Shown: positions 38,262 to 48,425 of the stretch, piece by piece
Numbering within the stretch: the stretch's first letter is position 1
Layout of the letters: each line of letters opens with the position of its first letter
NCBI GenBank assembly: GCA_943789005.1
Contig: CALSSL010000001.1
Location: 380,511 to 444,510, forward strand
Reading direction: 5' to 3'
DNA from: an uncultured SAR86 cluster bacterium
Lineage (GTDB): Bacteria; Pseudomonadota; Gammaproteobacteria; Magnimaribacterales; D2472
Length of the DNA: 64,000 bases
The notes under the pieces: generated by a model
Database searches by the model: none
The model's input: the letters and a program-made list of their open reading frames with translations, nothing else
What the model was told of the DNA's origin: nothing
Program-made: the position numbers and the translations under genes

Positions 38262-39638
38262 ATGAACTATTTCTATTTTTTCTTTTTCTTGTTCCTTTCA
38301 GCTTTGATATGGGTTAAACCACTCATGGTTTATATCTGTGAAAAGGTGCAAGAAGCAAAAAGCTTAAATGTTTTGGGTTCAATAACTTTCCTTATTGGTT
38401 CAGCATTAGTAATTTTCTTTATTCAATATGATGACTGGTCAGAAAGATTATGGACTTTTGTTACAGTGATTCTTGGTTTTCTTTTATGTTTAAGAGGATT
38501 GGTTATAATTTTTTACCTTGATTTAATAAAAAAATTATTGCCTTTATATATTAAAAATTATTATAAATTCACTTTTTCAATATCTTTGATATTAATTTCT
38601 TTAAGTTTTTTTATAGTTTCTTCTGATTATATTGGGGAGCAAAAAGATATTAGCGATTGTAAATCTGATGGTGTTGTAAACGTTGTTTGTGATATATCAA
38701 ACCCAGAAGATATTGTTATTACACCTGATCAAAAATTTCTTTTAATCTCAGAGTTTGGGGGTATTAGCCCCTACCAAGAAACAAGGTCTGGCGGTTTTGC
38801 TTTACTAAGAATTTCTGATAATAAAAAAATAAAACCTAAAATAACTTTTGGAAAAAATATATGGGGTAACTCTTCATGTACTGCATCTAAAAACAAGTCC
38901 TTTGGGCCACATGGAATAGATTTGATAGAAAGGATAGATGGCCGCTTTCAATTTGGTGTGATTAACCATTATCCTAATGAATCTATAGAAATGTTTGAAT
39001 TGGTATCATCCAATATTTCTGAAGGATGGGACCTTATATGGAGAGGGTGCATTGATGTGCCAAATGAATTTTACTTTAATGATATTGCGCTAAATAGTGA
39101 TGGAAGTTTCTATGCATCTCATATGTATTCTCGAAATATAACTATGAGAGAATGGTTGATGACTTCATTGTTTAAAAGCAATTCAGGATATATTGTTAAG
39201 TGGTTGGATAACGACTTTAATAAAGTCCCAAGCTCAGATGGTAGTGGTCCAAATGGCATAACGCATGACGCTTCATCCAACATGCTATTTATAAGCTATA
39301 ACCAAGGAGATGAAATAGTAAAGTTTGACCTTTCAATTAATAAAAAAGTTAACAGGTATTTTGTTCAATCTCCTGATAATATTTTTTTAGATAAAGGCTC
39401 AGCATGGTTCACTTCTCTTGATTTTCAGCCAAGTGATGCAGGTAACTGCATAGAAAAGAAGGCTTGCTCACTGCCCTTTTCAATATATGAAATTGATCAA
39501 GATTCATTTCAGCTAAAAAGTGAATACTCTTTTAATAAAACAGTATTTGGTCTTCCCACGATAGCAGTGCCAATTAGCAATAAAGTCTATATGGGATCTT
39601 TTCACTCTGATAGGTTGGGATATTTTATAAAAAAATAA
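38262..39638 (+). CDS. Membrane-anchored beta-propeller protein (SMP-30/paraoxonase-like)
   Basis: A 458-residue protein in two parts. The first 130 residues have four hydrophobic helices (about 3-22, 37-56, 64-88, 101-122). The rest is exported-looking sequence with propeller-type repeats: NPEDIVITPDQKFLLISEFGG, GPHGIDLIERIDGRFQFGVINHYPNESIEMFEL, FNDIALNSDGSFYASHMY, GPNGITHDASSNMLFISYN and a final MGSFHSDRLGYF. These resemble arylesterase/paraoxonase and SMP-30 lactonases. The combination is unusual; enzymatic activity is not established. Confidence 0.7.
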   Translation: MNYFYFFFFLFLSALIWVKPLMVYICEKVQEAKSLNVLGSITFLIGSALVIFFIQYDDWSERLWTFVTVILGFLLCLRGLVIIFYLDLIKKLLPLYIKNYYKFTFSISLILISLSFFIVSSDYIGEQKDISDCKSDGVVNVVCDISNPEDIVITPDQKFLLISEFGGISPYQETRSGGFALLRISDNKKIKPKITFGKNIWGNSSCTASKNKSFGPHGIDLIERIDGRFQFGVINHYPNESIEMFELVSSNISEGWDLIWRGCIDVPNEFYFNDIALNSDGSFYASHMYSRNITMREWLMTSLFKSNSGYIVKWLDNDFNKVPSSDGSGPNGITHDASSNMLFISYNQGDEIVKFDLSINKKVNRYFVQSPDNIFLDKGSAWFTSLDFQPSDAGNCIEKKACSLPFSIYEIDQDSFQLKSEYSFNKTVFGLPTIAVPISNKVYMGSFHSDRLGYFIKK

Positions 39639-39642
39639 TTTT

Positions 39643-40467
39643 ATGGCTGAGAGTTTTAGTTTAAATAGCTTAGATATTATATTGCCAAAGCGAAAGGATA
39701 ATTCGCATAAAGGTTTTTATGGCAGAGTTGCTGTCATTGCCGGCTCAAAAGGTATGGGTGGCGCTGGAATTCTTGCATCTGAGGCAAGTCTTTTTTGCGG
39801 ATCCGGTCTAGTTAATCTCTTTACCCATATTTCAAACGTCCAAGCATCTCTTGAGAGAAATCCAGAAGTCATGGCTATTGGAATAGAAAGTCATAAAGAT
39901 ATCTCAGGGAATTTTGATATAGGTTTGATTGGTCCGGGCTTTAAAGATGATGATTGGTCTAAAGAGGTGTATAGATATATTACTCTTAATTATAGTGGCG
40001 TTTTAATTATTGATGCTGGAGCCCTGCGTTTGTTAGAAAAAAAACAGGTATACGATAAAAAAGAATTAATTTTAACACCTCATCCGGGTGAGGCAGGTGC
40101 CTTACTAAACATCTCAACTGATGAAATTCAACAAAATAGAGAGGAATGCGCTAAAGCTATTGCAAATAAATATGATGCAGCTGCCGTGGTTCTCAAAGGT
40201 TACAATACTCTAGTACATATTAAAGACGAAGATAAAACATTTTTATGCAAAAATGGAGGTCCTGTGCTTGCTACTGGTGGCACGGGAGATGTTTTGGCAG
40301 GAGTTATATGCGCTCTACTAGCACAAAAATTATCTTTAAAAGATTCTTGTTTGTTGGGAGTTGCTGCTCATGCAAAAGCGGGTGAGAGCTTTGTTGAAGA
40401 TATTGGTGAAATTGGGTTAAATGCATCTGCATTAATACCCATAATTAGAAAAATATTGAATAAATGA
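39643..40467 (+). CDS. nnrD: ADP/ATP-dependent NAD(P)H-hydrate dehydratase
   Basis: A 274-residue ribokinase-fold repair enzyme that dehydrates damaged NAD(P)HX back to NAD(P)H. Motifs: HKGFYGRVAVIAGSKGMGGAGILAS, LILTPHPGEAGALL, and GGTGDVLAGVICALLAQ. It corresponds to the C-terminal half of E. coli YjeF; the epimerase (NnrE) half is missing from this protein and from the window. The next gene, tsaE, overlaps by 4 bp, preserving the common yjeF-tsaE-amiB order. Confidence 0.93.
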   Translation: MAESFSLNSLDIILPKRKDNSHKGFYGRVAVIAGSKGMGGAGILASEASLFCGSGLVNLFTHISNVQASLERNPEVMAIGIESHKDISGNFDIGLIGPGFKDDDWSKEVYRYITLNYSGVLIIDAGALRLLEKKQVYDKKELILTPHPGEAGALLNISTDEIQQNREECAKAIANKYDAAAVVLKGYNTLVHIKDEDKTFLCKNGGPVLATGGTGDVLAGVICALLAQKLSLKDSCLLGVAAHAKAGESFVEDIGEIGLNASALIPIIRKILNK

Positions 40468-40925
40468 AAGAGTTAATCTTACAAAATGATGATGATACTA
40501 ATAGGCTTGGTAAAGATATTGCAAAAGAACTTAAGGCTGCTGAAATCTCATCAATAGAAATACATTTAGAGGGAGATCTTGGTGCTGGCAAAACATTTTT
40601 ATCTAGATCTATTATTAAGAGCTTCGGATGGAAAGATCTAGTGAAAAGCCCTACTTATACTTTATGTGAAGAATATGATCTTGATAACTGTCTCTTTTTA
40701 CATATTGATCTGTATAGAACAAATGAGGCTCAGGATATTGATATATTTAATTTAGATAGAGAGATAGATTCAAAAAAAATTATTCTTATAGAATGGCCTG
40801 AAAGGCTTCAATATAAAAGAAAGTATGACCTAAAAATTACCTTCAATCATTTAAACAAAGGACGCAAAATAAAAATTGAGGCGGGATCTCTTTTGTTTTC
40901 TAATTGGCTAAAAAGTTATGAATAA
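40464..40925 (+). CDS. tsaE: tRNA threonylcarbamoyladenosine biosynthesis ATPase TsaE
   Basis: A 153-residue P-loop protein of the t6A37 tRNA-modification complex. Walker A GDLGAGKTFLSRSI (near 36), the switch-like SPTYTLCEEY, FLHIDLYR and ILIEWPERL. It overlaps nnrD by 4 bp and the amidase by 8 bp. Confidence 0.95.
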   Translation: MKELILQNDDDTNRLGKDIAKELKAAEISSIEIHLEGDLGAGKTFLSRSIIKSFGWKDLVKSPTYTLCEEYDLDNCLFLHIDLYRTNEAQDIDIFNLDREIDSKKIILIEWPERLQYKRKYDLKITFNHLNKGRKIKIEAGSLLFSNWLKSYE

Positions 40926-42168
40926 GTTTCTTTTGTTACTACTATTATCATTATCAGCTCAATCTAATGAGTTGGTCTTCAAAGGAATAGAAGAAACAGA
41001 AGACGAAATAATAAATATTGAATTCAAATTAGACAAAGTTTCATATATTAATTCATACAACCTCAAGAACCCCTCAAGGTTAGTTTATGAGGTTAATCAA
41101 TCAACCATTGAGAATCCAATTAATGAGATATACAACTACCCGATTAAAAAAATAAGAGCCTCAAAGGATGAGAATAAAACAAGAATAGTTATTGATTTAT
41201 ATGATTCTGTGTATTGGTGGAAGCCAACCCAAAAACAAATAGATGATGATGTATTGGTTAGTCTAAAACTAAAAAAAGATAAAAACCTTGCTATAAGCAC
41301 TAGAGATATTGTTGTTGCAATAGATGCTGGGCACGGAGGCAAATATCCTGGGGCTGTTGGTCCAAATAATATATTAGAAAAAGATGTAACTCTTCTTATT
41401 GCTAAGGAGCTTGAAAGAACCCTCAGGGATACTGATGGCTATCAACCAGTTATGATACGGAGTGGAGATGAGACTATTAGTCTTAATGATAGATATCAGA
41501 ATGCACGAAAATTAGGAGCTGATATTTTTATTTCAATTCATGCTGATGGCTTCAGACTATCATCTGTTAAAGGCGCTTCTGTTTTCATATGGTCTGAGGA
41601 GGCTTCGAGTACGGTAGCTAGAAATCTGTCTGAAAAACAAAGGAAAAGAATTCAAGCAGATATAAAAAATTTAAAGCCAAGTGATTTTAATGAAGATTTA
41701 GCAAGAGAGCTCTATCCAGATATTTATAAAGATAAGATAAGCCAAAGCAAAAAACTGGGAACAAAAATTTTAGATCAGCTAAAAAGAGACCCTTATACAA
41801 AAATTCATAAAAAGGATGTTGAGTTTGCAGATTTTCGAGTCCTTAAATCTATTGATATACCATCAGTTCTTGTTGAGTCTGGTTTTATAACAAACCCTGA
41901 AGATGCTGAAAGACTTAAGGGGAAGCCTGGAAGAAGGATGATAGCAAGATCTATTTTTTTAGGCGTGCATAATTATTTTTTAGAAAACCCTATAAACGGC
42001 ACCATGGTTGAAAATAACAATGAGTTCTTATCATATAAAATCCAAAAAGGTGATGTCTTGTCTGAAATAGCTATTAGATTTGGTGTCTCGGTGGAATCTA
42101 TAAATGAGAATAATAAGTTAAATAATAAGCCGATATATCCTGGACAAATTATAAAGATTTATATTTAA
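40918..42168 (+). CDS. amiB: N-acetylmuramoyl-L-alanine amidase, AmiB/AmiC type with LysM
   Basis: A 416-residue periplasmic amidase that splits septal peptidoglycan. Signal peptide 1-16; an AMIN domain (about 20-115) with RIVIDL; an Amidase_3 domain with zinc ligands in VAIDAGHGGKYPG (His), the Glu of NNILEKDVTL, FISIHADG (His) and the catalytic Glu in VLVESGFITN; and a C-terminal LysM domain (YKIQKGDVLSEIAIRFGVSVESI). Last gene of the nnrD-tsaE-amidase operon, converging on priA with a 4-bp overlap. Confidence 0.94.
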   Translation: MNKFLLLLLLSLSAQSNELVFKGIEETEDEIINIEFKLDKVSYINSYNLKNPSRLVYEVNQSTIENPINEIYNYPIKKIRASKDENKTRIVIDLYDSVYWWKPTQKQIDDDVLVSLKLKKDKNLAISTRDIVVAIDAGHGGKYPGAVGPNNILEKDVTLLIAKELERTLRDTDGYQPVMIRSGDETISLNDRYQNARKLGADIFISIHADGFRLSSVKGASVFIWSEEASSTVARNLSEKQRKRIQADIKNLKPSDFNEDLARELYPDIYKDKISQSKKLGTKILDQLKRDPYTKIHKKDVEFADFRVLKSIDIPSVLVESGFITNPEDAERLKGKPGRRMIARSIFLGVHNYFLENPINGTMVENNNEFLSYKIQKGDVLSEIAIRFGVSVESINENNKLNNKPIYPGQIIKIYI

Positions 42169-44159
42169 TTTATATTCATTGGATCTATGTCAAAAGACCA
42201 TTTTATTTTTTTTGTTTCTGGCCATTTTTGAAATTCATTTGTTAAGTACTTCAATACTTTATTTAAATAAGGTTTAGAAGAAGTCTGAATGAATAGATGA
42301 TGTCTATAGCTTCCCTTGGACTTAGAAATTAAAGAAGGTAATGGTCCAATAACATTAATTTCTTTCCTATTTGATAAAATAGAGAGTGCTCTTTCAAGAA
42401 AGATATTGTTACTGATCTGTGTTGGCGAAGAGCATCTTAAAAGACAAATAGTTGAGAATGGGGGAAGGTTCAATTTGGCATTGGTTGTAAGGCACTGGTT
42501 TGCGAAATTCATATAATCACCAGTCTTAATTTTATTCAGATTAATATCCTCAGGGTATCTGGTTTGTATGATAACTTTAGCGAGATTATTATTTCTTCCG
42601 GCTCTTCCTGAAACCTGAATTAATAACTGAGAGAGCTTTTCCAAGGCATTTATTTCTGGGCTAACAAGACCATTGTCTGCATTTAATATTACACTTAGTG
42701 TTACTTTTGGAAAATCATGACCTTTGGCTAACATTTGAGTGCCAACAAGTATTGCTGAATCTGAAGAATGAATTTTTTCAATTATGGCTTGTATCGACCC
42801 AACTTTTTTAGTTGTGTCATGATCAACTCTTATTATTGGCGTCTTTGAAAAGCTGCTTTGTAATACCTCTTCAACCCTTTCCGTGCCAGACCCATGAAGA
42901 TAAAAATCTTCGGATTCACATACAGGGCATGATTTATTGACTGCATAAGCGGATTCACATCTGTGGCATATCAGTCTCTGTCTAGAATGATGGTATACAA
43001 GATTAGAGTCGCAAGAGTTACAATCGGCTACCCATCCACATGATCCACATTGATACAGGGGAGCAAAACCCCTTCTGTTTATAAAAATAAGTACTTGCTC
43101 GCCTTTTTTAATAACTGACTCAATCGCACTTAATGTTTCAATTGCAACTCCTCCAATTAGAGGGGTATTGTTTATATCCATAACAATAAGCTTGGGAGGC
43201 TTTCTTCCATCCACTCTACTTAAAATATCTACTTGATTAAATTTATTTTCTTTCACCAACCTTAGAGTTTGAAGAGATGGGGTGGCTGAACCAAGAATAA
43301 TTGGTATTTTTTCTTCTTGAGCTCTTTTAATAGCAACATCTCTAGCTGAAAACTTAAAGCCCTCTGACTGTCTAAATGATTGATCATGTTCTTCATCAAT
43401 AATAATAAGACCTATATTTTTTATAGGCATTAAGACTGATGATCTGGTACCAATGACTATTCTTATGTCTCCAAACTTGGCTTTAAGCCAAATCTTAAGT
43501 CTTTTTAATGGAGTTTGTTTTGAATGATATAAACCTATTTCGCCTTTAAATCTTGATTCAAATCTAAATAATAATTGAGGCGTTAGATTAATTTCTGGGA
43601 CAAGGATAAGAACTGATTTACCCTCCTTGATAAACTTTTCTGTGAGTTGTAAGTAAACCTCTGTTTTCCCAGACCCTGTTACGCCATAAAGCAACGATGG
43701 ATTAAATCCGGTTGCATTTGATAGCTTCTTAACCGCCTTGTCTTGGTCTTTAGTTAGGTTAAATCTTTTATCATCTTCGTTTACTAAAATATCTGGATTG
43801 GTATCTAATTCCAAAGGAGCTATACACTTATCATTAATTTTTCTTAGCTCAGTTGGAATAAAGGAATGAAATACTTCGCCTATAGGATGATGGTAATAGT
43901 CTGAGGCCCATAAAATGGTATTAAATATTGAGCTATCAAAAATAGAATATTCATCCAACACAGAAATAATACTTTTTATAACACCGTTTTTATTTAATAT
44001 TTCAGGATTGTTAATTTTTTTTATAACCACCCCAATAACTTTTCTTTTGCCAAAAGGTACTGATACTCGCAACCCTTTTTTGATTTTTATTACTGATTTA
44101 TATGTAAAACATTGCCTTAAAGGTAGTGAAACTGCTATTTCATAGTAAAAAATATTCAT
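42165..44159 (-). CDS. priA: Primosomal replication helicase PriA
   Basis: A 664-residue 3'-5' DNA helicase that restarts stalled forks. The start is placed at ATG 44159 ([15 protein letters not shown]), which fits the family N-terminus; the frame runs 15 codons further upstream without support. Seen: the 3'-end-binding domain, Walker [21 protein letters not shown] box, and the zinc cluster [13 protein letters not shown]...CHRCES...CPVCES. Divergent from rpmE2, 59 bp away. Confidence 0.95.
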   Translation of the reverse strand: MNIFYYEIAVSLPLRQCFTYKSVIKIKKGLRVSVPFGKRKVIGVVIKKINNPEILNKNGVIKSIISVLDEYSIFDSSIFNTILWASDYYHHPIGEVFHSFIPTELRKINDKCIAPLELDTNPDILVNEDDKRFNLTKDQDKAVKKLSNATGFNPSLLYGVTGSGKTEVYLQLTEKFIKEGKSVLILVPEINLTPQLLFRFESRFKGEIGLYHSKQTPLKRLKIWLKAKFGDIRIVIGTRSSVLMPIKNIGLIIIDEEHDQSFRQSEGFKFSARDVAIKRAQEEKIPIILGSATPSLQTLRLVKENKFNQVDILSRVDGRKPPKLIVMDINNTPLIGGVAIETLSAIESVIKKGEQVLIFINRRGFAPLYQCGSCGWVADCNSCDSNLVYHHSRQRLICHRCESAYAVNKSCPVCESEDFYLHGSGTERVEEVLQSSFSKTPIIRVDHDTTKKVGSIQAIIEKIHSSDSAILVGTQMLAKGHDFPKVTLSVILNADNGLVSPEINALEKLSQLLIQVSGRAGRNNNLAKVIIQTRYPEDINLNKIKTGDYMNFANQCLTTNAKLNLPPFSTICLLRCSSPTQISNNIFLERALSILSNRKEINVIGPLPSLISKSKGSYRHHLFIQTSSKPYLNKVLKYLTNEFQKWPETKKIKWSFDIDPMNIN

Positions 44160-44218
44160 TTTTTGTTTGTAAAGAAGTTGTTTTTTGTTATAGTTCTCAT
44201 CCAAATTTTGATTTTATT

Positions 44219-44467
44219 ATGAAAAAAGATATACATCCCGAATACAGAGAAGTTTTATTCCATGATGCTAGTGCGGAGAAGTTTTTCCTCATTCGTTCAA
44301 CATTAGAAACAACTCAAACAAAAGAATGGGAAGATGGTAAAACTTATCCATACTACCCCCTTGATATCTCATCTGCGTCTCATCCTTTTTATACTGGTAA
44401 GCAGAAGATTATTGATACAGGTGGAAGAGTACAGAAATTTGAAGAAAGATTTGGTAAGAAAAAATAA
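44219..44467 (+). CDS. rpmE2: Ribosomal protein L31 type B
   Basis: An 82-residue large-subunit protein. The start is at ATG 44219 ([16 protein letters not shown]), the family N-terminus; the frame is open 31 codons upstream only by chance. It has the [25 protein letters not shown]-terminal signature. It lacks the CxxC zinc ligands of type A L31, so it is the zinc-independent form. No Zur-like operator was recognised upstream. Ends 5 bp from the convergent dut gene. Confidence 0.96.
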   Translation: MKKDIHPEYREVLFHDASAEKFFLIRSTLETTQTKEWEDGKTYPYYPLDISSASHPFYTGKQKIIDTGGRVQKFEERFGKKK

Positions 44468-44472
44468 ATTAA

Positions 44473-44928
44473 TCAATTTATACCAGAGCTTCCAAAACCC
44501 TTATCACCTCTCAAAGTTTCTTCAAAACTATCTACTATATTAAATCTAGCTTGGACAACTGGCACAATAATCATTTGTGCTATTCTGTCTCCAGGATTAA
44601 TTTCAAAATCTTTTTCAGATCTATTCCAAGCTGGAACCATTAACTCTCCCTGATAATCAGAATCAATTAATCCGACTAAATTACCCAAAACAATTCCATG
44701 TTTAGAACCAAGACCTGATCTTGGAACAACTAAAGCTGCAAGGGTTGGATCTTCTAGATACATTGCAAAACCAATTGGAATTAATTGTGACATTCCAGCC
44801 TCAAGAATTGATTTTTCTTCAAGACAAGCCCTTAAATCTAAACCTGCTGAGCCATCAGTTTCATATTCTGGCAATGGAATGGAGTCACCCATTAAAGGGT
44901 TTATAATTTTTATTTTAATGTCTTTCAA
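44473..44928 (-). CDS. dut: dUTP diphosphatase
   Basis: A 151-residue trimeric dUTPase that keeps uracil out of DNA and makes dUMP. The five family motifs are visible: [51 protein letters not shown] and [10 protein letters not shown] at the C-terminus. It overlaps the upstream sixA-like gene by 4 bp. Confidence 0.97.
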   Translation of the reverse strand: MKDIKIKIINPLMGDSIPLPEYETDGSAGLDLRACLEEKSILEAGMSQLIPIGFAMYLEDPTLAALVVPRSGLGSKHGIVLGNLVGLIDSDYQGELMVPAWNRSEKDFEINPGDRIAQMIIVPVVQARFNIVDSFEETLRGDKGFGSSGIN

Positions 44929-45419
44929 AATTTTAGATCCTTTGGCTTAATAAAAGATTTTAACTCACAATTTTTTAATGGTAAGTCTTTCCATGAATTT
45001 TCTGTGCAAATTTGTGCTAACCCGCATGTTGAAAAGTTATTTAAAGTTTTGCCCGTTAATTCTTCTAAAAAAAATTGCATAGTGGGATTGTGCCCAACAA
45101 CTAATACTGAAGAAAATTTTTCATTCAGGCTTTTAATTAAATCAACTAAAGTATCAACTGTCCCGAAATATAATTCTTCTAAATAAGTAGCTTTTTCAAT
45201 TTTAAAATTAAAGCTGTCTGCACACAAATCAAAAGTCTCTTTAGTTCTTTGAGCGGTACTGCAAAAAACCATATCGATCGAATAACCCATATCTTGAATA
45301 TATTGTGCTATTAGCAGCGCATCACTTACGCCTCTTTTTGCAAGAGGCCTATCAAAATCCTTCTGCCCCATAGTGCTCCAATCAGACTTGGCATGTCTTA
45401 ATAAAAAAATTTGTTTCAT
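44925..45419 (-). CDS. sixA: Histidine phosphatase, SixA type
   Basis: A 164-residue branch-2-like histidine phosphatase. Catalytic LLRHAKSDW at the N-terminus, RPLAKRG, the [11 protein letters not shown] arginine motif, the acid in YLEELYFG and the second His in [11 protein letters not shown]. SixA removes phosphate from His-phosphorylated signalling or PTS proteins. The start region is divergent from rpmB (43 bp apart), and dut follows with a 4-bp overlap. Confidence 0.88.
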   Translation of the reverse strand: MKQIFLLRHAKSDWSTMGQKDFDRPLAKRGVSDALLIAQYIQDMGYSIDMVFCSTAQRTKETFDLCADSFNFKIEKATYLEELYFGTVDTLVDLIKSLNEKFSSVLVVGHNPTMQFFLEELTGKTLNNFSTCGLAQICTENSWKDLPLKNCELKSFIKPKDLKF

Positions 45420-45424
45420 AATAG

Positions 45425-45453
45425 TTGCTAAGTGCTTCAGTGTTCTATAAAAT
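45425..45453 (+). promoter_or_regulatory. Candidate rpmB promoter
   Basis: TTGCTA (45425-45430), 17-bp spacer, TAAAAT (45448-45453). The rpmB ATG begins 10 bases after the -10, leaving a leader of only a few bases and no Shine-Dalgarno. Confidence 0.5.
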
Positions 45454-45462
45454 CGCGGTTCT

Positions 45463-45699
45463 ATGAGTAAAATATGTCAAGTAACAGGTAAGATACCACA
45501 GTCTGGGAATAATGTTTCTCATGCCAAAAATAGAACTAAAAGAAAGTTCTTTCCCAACCTGCATACACACAAATTCTGGGTTGAATCAGAAAATAGATTT
45601 GTCAATTTAAAAGTGTCTGCTAAAGGCATGCGTATCATTGATAAAAAAGGTATAAGCGTTGTACTCAAAGAACTTAGAGCCAAAGGTCAAAAAGTTTAA
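45463..45699 (+). CDS. rpmB: Ribosomal protein L28
   Basis: A 78-residue large-subunit protein. Seen: [28 protein letters not shown], characteristic of bacterial L28, and [27 protein letters not shown]28 is usually followed by rpmG (L33); here the next base starts the opposite-strand ubi gene, so the partner lies elsewhere. Confidence 0.97.
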   Translation: MSKICQVTGKIPQSGNNVSHAKNRTKRKFFPNLHTHKFWVESENRFVNLKVSAKGMRIIDKKGISVVLKELRAKGQKV

Positions 45700-46863
45700 C
45701 TAAAATTTATTTAATCCAGAAGCGTGCCTCATGAAGAACGCTTTTAAAAATTTTGTCTTGTTTACTGAGTTTAATCCAAAATTCCTTAAGAGTATTATGT
45801 AAAGGTTTTTGCTACTAAAAAAATCTACAAAAAAGTCCATAGACTTAAGCATTAACAAATTCATACCCTTTCTTCTTATTTCGTATTTTTTTAAAATGGC
45901 TTTATTATTTATTTTGAATCCTTTGTTGTAAGCATCAATAAGTTCTTCACAGAAAATATCAGCATCAGCAAGGCCAAGATTAATACCTTGTCCGGCTAAA
46001 GGGTGAATAGAATGAGCTGCATCACCAATAAGAACAACCGAGTCTTTAATGTAATTCTTAAAATGATGATTGGATAACTTAAAATTTAAAATCTCTGAAT
46101 TTACTTCTATTTTTATATTCAACTTTGATTCAAAAAAAGATAGATTATTTTTTACATACTCCGTTGGAGATATATTTTGAAGTATAGAGTTATCAATAGA
46201 CCAAACAATAGTGTGTCTATTCTTTTTTGAACCTTTGTTTGGCATTGGCATTAAAGCAAAAATTCCTTTCTCTGAAAAAGCCTGGTGAGCAATTAGGCTA
46301 TTGTCATTATTTGTAACATGTCCAATAAAAGTAATAGCTGTCTGCTTATATTCATAATATTCATTTGGTAGCCCTGTGATCTTGGCAATATTTGAATTTC
46401 TTCCATCGCACCCAGCTATTATTTGTGCATGGAGAGAATCTCCATCTCCAAGAATAGCTTCACTTGTGTCCTCTGAGTTAAATTTTTGAATAGAATTGAT
46501 TTCATTATTAAATAAAGTTTTATCTTTGCATAATTCAGTAAGTCTATTTTTTAGATCATTAAACATAACAACATGAGATAGATAGCTTTCATTTATATCA
46601 TCAGCCAGGAATTGTATTTTACCAGTCCCCTCTCCATCCAGAGCATTGATTTCATTAATTGGGGCTGATTCTATGTCAATGCCTTCTGCTTTTAATAATG
46701 ACATTGAATGATTGTTGAGAGTCAGAGTCCTGATTCCTTCAGACATATCGGGCATGTAATCAGATTTTTCTATTATTAGAGAATCAATATTATTTCTTTT
46801 AAGTCTCAAAGAAATATAGTTCCCAATAATTCCACCCCCCGAAATAGCAACAGGAACATTCAT
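45700..46863 (-). CDS. Ubiquinone biosynthesis FAD-dependent hydroxylase (UbiH/UbiF/VisC family)
   Basis: A 387-residue flavoprotein monooxygenase that hydroxylates the ubiquinone ring. Dinucleotide motif AISGGGIIGNYISLRLK, the middle GCDGRNS motif, and the FAD ribityl motif VVLIGDAAHSIHPLAGQGINLGLADA. Which ring position it acts on (C1, C5 or C6) cannot be told. Located 4 bp downstream of pepP, as in the E. coli pepP-ubiH-visC order, though only one hydroxylase follows. Confidence 0.9.
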   Translation of the reverse strand: MNVPVAISGGGIIGNYISLRLKRNNIDSLIIEKSDYMPDMSEGIRTLTLNNHSMSLLKAEGIDIESAPINEINALDGEGTGKIQFLADDINESYLSHVVMFNDLKNRLTELCKDKTLFNNEINSIQKFNSEDTSEAILGDGDSLHAQIIAGCDGRNSNIAKITGLPNEYYEYKQTAITFIGHVTNNDNSLIAHQAFSEKGIFALMPMPNKGSKKNRHTIVWSIDNSILQNISPTEYVKNNLSFFESKLNIKIEVNSEILNFKLSNHHFKNYIKDSVVLIGDAAHSIHPLAGQGINLGLADADIFCEELIDAYNKGFKINNKAILKKYEIRRKGMNLLMLKSMDFFVDFFSSKNLYIILLRNFGLNSVNKTKFLKAFFMRHASGLNKF

Positions 46864-46867
46864 ATGT

Positions 46868-48163
46868 TTATCTCATTAGAGCTTCGATTTCTTCAGGGTT
46901 TGATGGGACTTTAGAGGTTAAATTAATATTCCCAGAAGTTGTGACAAGAATGTCGTCCTCAATTCTAATGCCTATTCCTTTCCATTTCTTATCTACATCC
47001 ATTGAACTACTTATATATATACCAGGTTCAATTGTAGTAATCATTCCAGGCTTGAATTTCATGTAATCGCCATCTTCCATATAATCACCAACATCATGAA
47101 CATCAAGACCAAGCCAATGACCAATCTTGTGCATATAAAAATCTTTAAAAGCTCCATCTTTATGAAGCTCTTCAGGATCTCCGGATAAGATTCCAAGCTC
47201 TACCAATCCCTTGGTAATTACTTTTTCTGATATTACTTGAGGCTCCATAACGCTATTGCCAGGTTTAACAGCGTCTATTGCTGCCTGATTTGCAGCTAAA
47301 ACTACTTTATATATAGCCAACTGTTCATCTGAGAATTTGCCACTGACTGGAAATGTTCTAGTAATATCTGAGGCATACATCTTATATTCACATCCAGCAT
47401 CAACCAGTATAAGATCAGACCCCTCAAGCTCTTTATTATTTTCAATATAATGGAGGACGCACGCATTCTCACCCCCGGCAACTATTGGGGTGTATGCTGG
47501 AAAACGACCGCCCTTTTTACCAAATTCATATAAAAATTGATTTTCTATTAATTGCTCATTATCGCCAGGCTTTATTGACTTCATTACTTCTATATAAGCT
47601 TCTGCTGAAATCTCACATGCGCGTTTCATGATTTCTATTTCGTGATCATCTTTAATGAGTCTCATATTACCTACCATAGAAGATCCATCCATAATATCTA
47701 TAGATTGTGAGTGTCTGTCTTTTGAGTTAGCTGCACAAGTCCAATCAATAACTTTCTGATCAAACCCACTTTTCTTTCCAATTGGGTAAAAAACTTTCTT
47801 AACTCCATTGAGTAATTCAGGCATTAGCTCATCAATCTTATTATTTTCAAAAGCTTGATCAAAAAGATAATCATCTATAGCACCTAAAGGTCCTGCCCTA
47901 TAACCATCCCATATCTCTTTTAATTTATCTTTAGGGGGTACGAATGCAATTGAATTAACTTCTTTGCCATTATTTATAATAATCATAAGAGAAGAAGGCT
48001 CACAAAAACCAGAAAGATAATAGAAACTACTTTCCTGCCTTAGTGCGTATGAGGAATCTGAATTCCTATACTGCAAGTCTGCGCCTGGCAATATTAAGGC
48101 ACAATTCTCAGGCAGATACTTTTTAAGCGATTCACGTCTTTTTTTATATATGTTGTTTTCCAT
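46868..48163 (-). CDS. pepP: Xaa-Pro aminopeptidase
   Basis: A 431-residue M24B metallopeptidase releasing N-terminal residues before proline. N-terminal creatinase-like domain (RRESLKKYLPENCALILPG, YYLSGFCEP). Catalytic domain metal ligands: Asp pair in DAGCEYKMYASDITRTFP, His in HKIGHWLGLDVHDVG, Glu in TTIEPGIYI and Glu in GIRIEDDILVT. Divergent from the zapA operon with a 64-bp gap. Confidence 0.95.
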   Translation of the reverse strand: MENNIYKKRRESLKKYLPENCALILPGADLQYRNSDSSYALRQESSFYYLSGFCEPSSLMIIINNGKEVNSIAFVPPKDKLKEIWDGYRAGPLGAIDDYLFDQAFENNKIDELMPELLNGVKKVFYPIGKKSGFDQKVIDWTCAANSKDRHSQSIDIMDGSSMVGNMRLIKDDHEIEIMKRACEISAEAYIEVMKSIKPGDNEQLIENQFLYEFGKKGGRFPAYTPIVAGGENACVLHYIENNKELEGSDLILVDAGCEYKMYASDITRTFPVSGKFSDEQLAIYKVVLAANQAAIDAVKPGNSVMEPQVISEKVITKGLVELGILSGDPEELHKDGAFKDFYMHKIGHWLGLDVHDVGDYMEDGDYMKFKPGMITTIEPGIYISSSMDVDKKWKGIGIRIEDDILVTTSGNINLTSKVPSNPEEIEALMR

Positions 48164-48227
48164 AGTTTATTTTACTCTTTTATATAACAAACTTTCCAAT
48201 TCATTGATGTGCAATTAAACTTACAAC

Positions 48228-48425
48228 ATGACAGAAAAAAATTATTCATCTCTTGAAAACCTTGAGCAAAGAATAGACCTCCTTGTAAAACGGTTTGAGG
48301 AGCAAAAGGGAATAATTGATTCCTATGTTCAAAGAGAAAGAGATTGGAAGAAGAATAAAATTCTTCTTACAAAAGAAATATCGGCCTTAGAAAAGAAATT
48401 AAATAAAGAGAAAAATAATGAGTGA
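48228..48425 (+). CDS. Small coiled-coil protein upstream of zapA (TIGR02449-like)
   Basis: A 65-residue, highly charged, almost entirely helical protein with heptad-like spacing (LENLEQRIDLLVKRFEEQ ... LTKEISALEKKL). It resembles the short ZapB-like proteins encoded next to zapA in many gammaproteobacteria. It overlaps zapA by 8 bp. A role with ZapA in cell division is inferred from position. Confidence 0.75.
   Translation: MTEKNYSSLENLEQRIDLLVKRFEEQKGIIDSYVQRERDWKKNKILLTKEISALEKKLNKEKNNE

Noticed and set aside
38262-40467. Antiviral defence genes near 38-40 kb
   Set aside because: The genes here are a propeller protein and housekeeping nnrD/tsaE; no nuclease, helicase, reverse transcriptase or toxin-antitoxin pair is present.
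44126-44218. N-terminal extension of L31B
   Set aside because: The extension is Cys/Phe-rich, unlike any L31, and overlaps the priA start; the family N-terminus is at 44219.
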